A stretch of 6,030 nucleotides of DNA, taken from positions 1-6,030 of the forward strand of contig PNNU01000224.1 of assembly GCA_013824385.1 (NCBI GenBank). Reading direction: 5' to 3'. The stretch's first letter is position 1. Every line of letters starts with the position of its first letter. This DNA is from Anaerolinea sp. (GTDB lineage: Bacteria; Chloroflexota; Anaerolineae; Anaerolineales; Anaerolineaceae). Shown in pieces: positions 5,544-6,030 of this stretch. The position numbers and the translations under genes are program-made. The notes below the pieces were generated by a model. That model did no database searches and was not told the origin of the DNA. It saw only the letters and a list, made by a program, of their open reading frames with translations.

Positions 5544-6030
5544 GCCGGGCCGCACGCAGTGTGGCGATGACAGAGGAGGTGGCTTGCGTGGCACGCACCC
5601 ACCTCTTGCGTGCTGATCGCCAAGAGGATCTGTGTTTCGCCCTGTGGTACCCCAGCCATGGCCAGCACCGTACAACCGCCCTCATCCAGCGATTGATCCT
5701 CCCGGGAAAAGGAGACCACAATGTCCATGGCAATGCGAGTTTCAAACCAGAGTATTTTGAGAGAGCTCTGACCACAGCAGCCAAGGCTCGTGCCGGACTG
5801 GCATTGCTCCACAGCCATCCATGTGGGCGAGGGTGGCAAGGCATGAGTGATGACGATGTTAATGCCGAACATGGAAACGCCAGTGCTGTCTTCGGTGCGA
5901 CACGCTTACCTTTTGTAGGTCTAACGCTAGCAGGCGACAGCTCATGGAGCGCGCGCTTTTGGGAACGAGCAGCACCTCGGGCCTATTCACGTGTTTGGTG
6001 CTCCACGGTCCGTATTGTAGGGAACCGCCT
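5540..6030 (+). CDS. JAB/JAMM-family metallopeptidase, N-terminal part, cut by the window edge
   Basis: The ATG overlaps the previous stop (ATGA) and has no clear Shine-Dalgarno sequence, so translation is probably coupled to the E2-like gene. About 163 codons are present and the frame is still open at 6030. The JAMM zinc site is clear: a candidate catalytic Glu29 in RQEDLCFALW, then HSHP (His91, His93) and, after CGRGWQGM, SDDD (Ser103 and Asp104-106). The gap to the Asp is slightly longer than in the textbook motif if Asp106 is the ligand. JAB proteins remove or trim ubiquitin-like proteins. In bacterial ubiquitin-like operons, JAB domains often sit beside or are fused to a ThiF-type E1. 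The visible end (RVWCSTVRIVGNR) lies past the JAB core, where such a fusion could begin, but this is not shown by the window. Confidence 0.85.
   Translation, partial: MSRAARSVAMTEEVACVARTHLLRADRQEDLCFALWYPSHGQHRTTALIQRLILPGKGDHNVHGNASFKPEYFERALTTAAKARAGLALLHSHPCGRGWQGMSDDDVNAEHGNASAVFGATRLPFVGLTLAGDSSWSARFWERAAPRAYSRVWCSTVRIVGNR

Noticed and set aside
5365..5872. Minus-strand open frames across the E2-like and JAB genes
   Set aside because: They lie antisense to well-supported genes with JAMM and E2-like motifs and have no start signals.
4249..6030. CBASS operon, suggested by the CapH-CapP-like pair
   Set aside because: No cyclic-nucleotide synthase or effector gene is visible; the XRE-ImmA control pair is known to occur with other systems.
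1..6030. CRISPR array, rRNA or insertion sequence
   Set aside because: No regular repeat-spacer pattern, rRNA-like sequence, transposase or paired terminal repeats were seen.

Overview
The window looks like bacterial accessory DNA, probably the left part of an integrated island carrying defence-type genes. At 119-146 there is an isolated 3' end of a tRNA-Leu-like gene on the minus strand (T-arm, acceptor 3' strand, discriminator A, encoded CCA) with no full tRNA attached. This is the usual scar of a tyrosine-recombinase element at a tRNA attachment site. Its orientation puts flanking DNA on the left and the element on the right. Strong Shine-Dalgarno sequences and an encoded CCA suit Pseudomonadota or Desulfobacterota-like bacteria, but the species cannot be named. 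The left two-thirds is AT-rich and gene-sparse; the right 2.6 kb is visibly richer in G+C.

Left half: 147-574 is AT-rich and holds no supportable gene. Next comes a large minus-strand gene (575-2269) for a papain-fold, C39-like cysteine peptidase of unknown role. Just upstream on the same strand is a 62-residue protein gene (2351-2539) with an excellent ribosome binding site and a double-glycine-like motif. A strong terminator hairpin (2301-2326) lies between them. Then follows a mostly empty stretch (2555-2925) and a decayed minus-strand coding region (about 2926-3363).

Right half: this is the coherent system. Two plus-strand genes with overlapping stop and start codons encode (i) a coiled-coil / ubiquitin-like / E2-like fusion protein that has no cysteine at all (4740-5543), and (ii) a JAB/JAMM metallopeptidase whose gene leaves the window at 6030 and may continue into a ThiF/E1 domain. 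Divergent to them is a minus-strand pair with overlapping stop and start codons, encoding an XRE-family repressor (start 4578) and an ImmA/IrrE-family zinc peptidase (start 4252). The shared control region has a plus-strand promoter (TTGACA, 17 bp, TAATCT), an extended -10 for the minus-strand pair, and a perfect 16-bp palindrome over the plus-strand -10.

Inferred working model: the XRE protein holds the ubiquitin-like operon off by binding the palindrome, and the ImmA-like peptidase removes the repressor under stress, as in ImmR-ImmA, DdrO-IrrE and CapH-CapP pairs. The operon then makes a bacterial ubiquitin-like conjugation or processing pathway related in parts to the Bil, Bub and multiubiquitin systems. 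The separate cysteine peptidase could be unrelated cargo.
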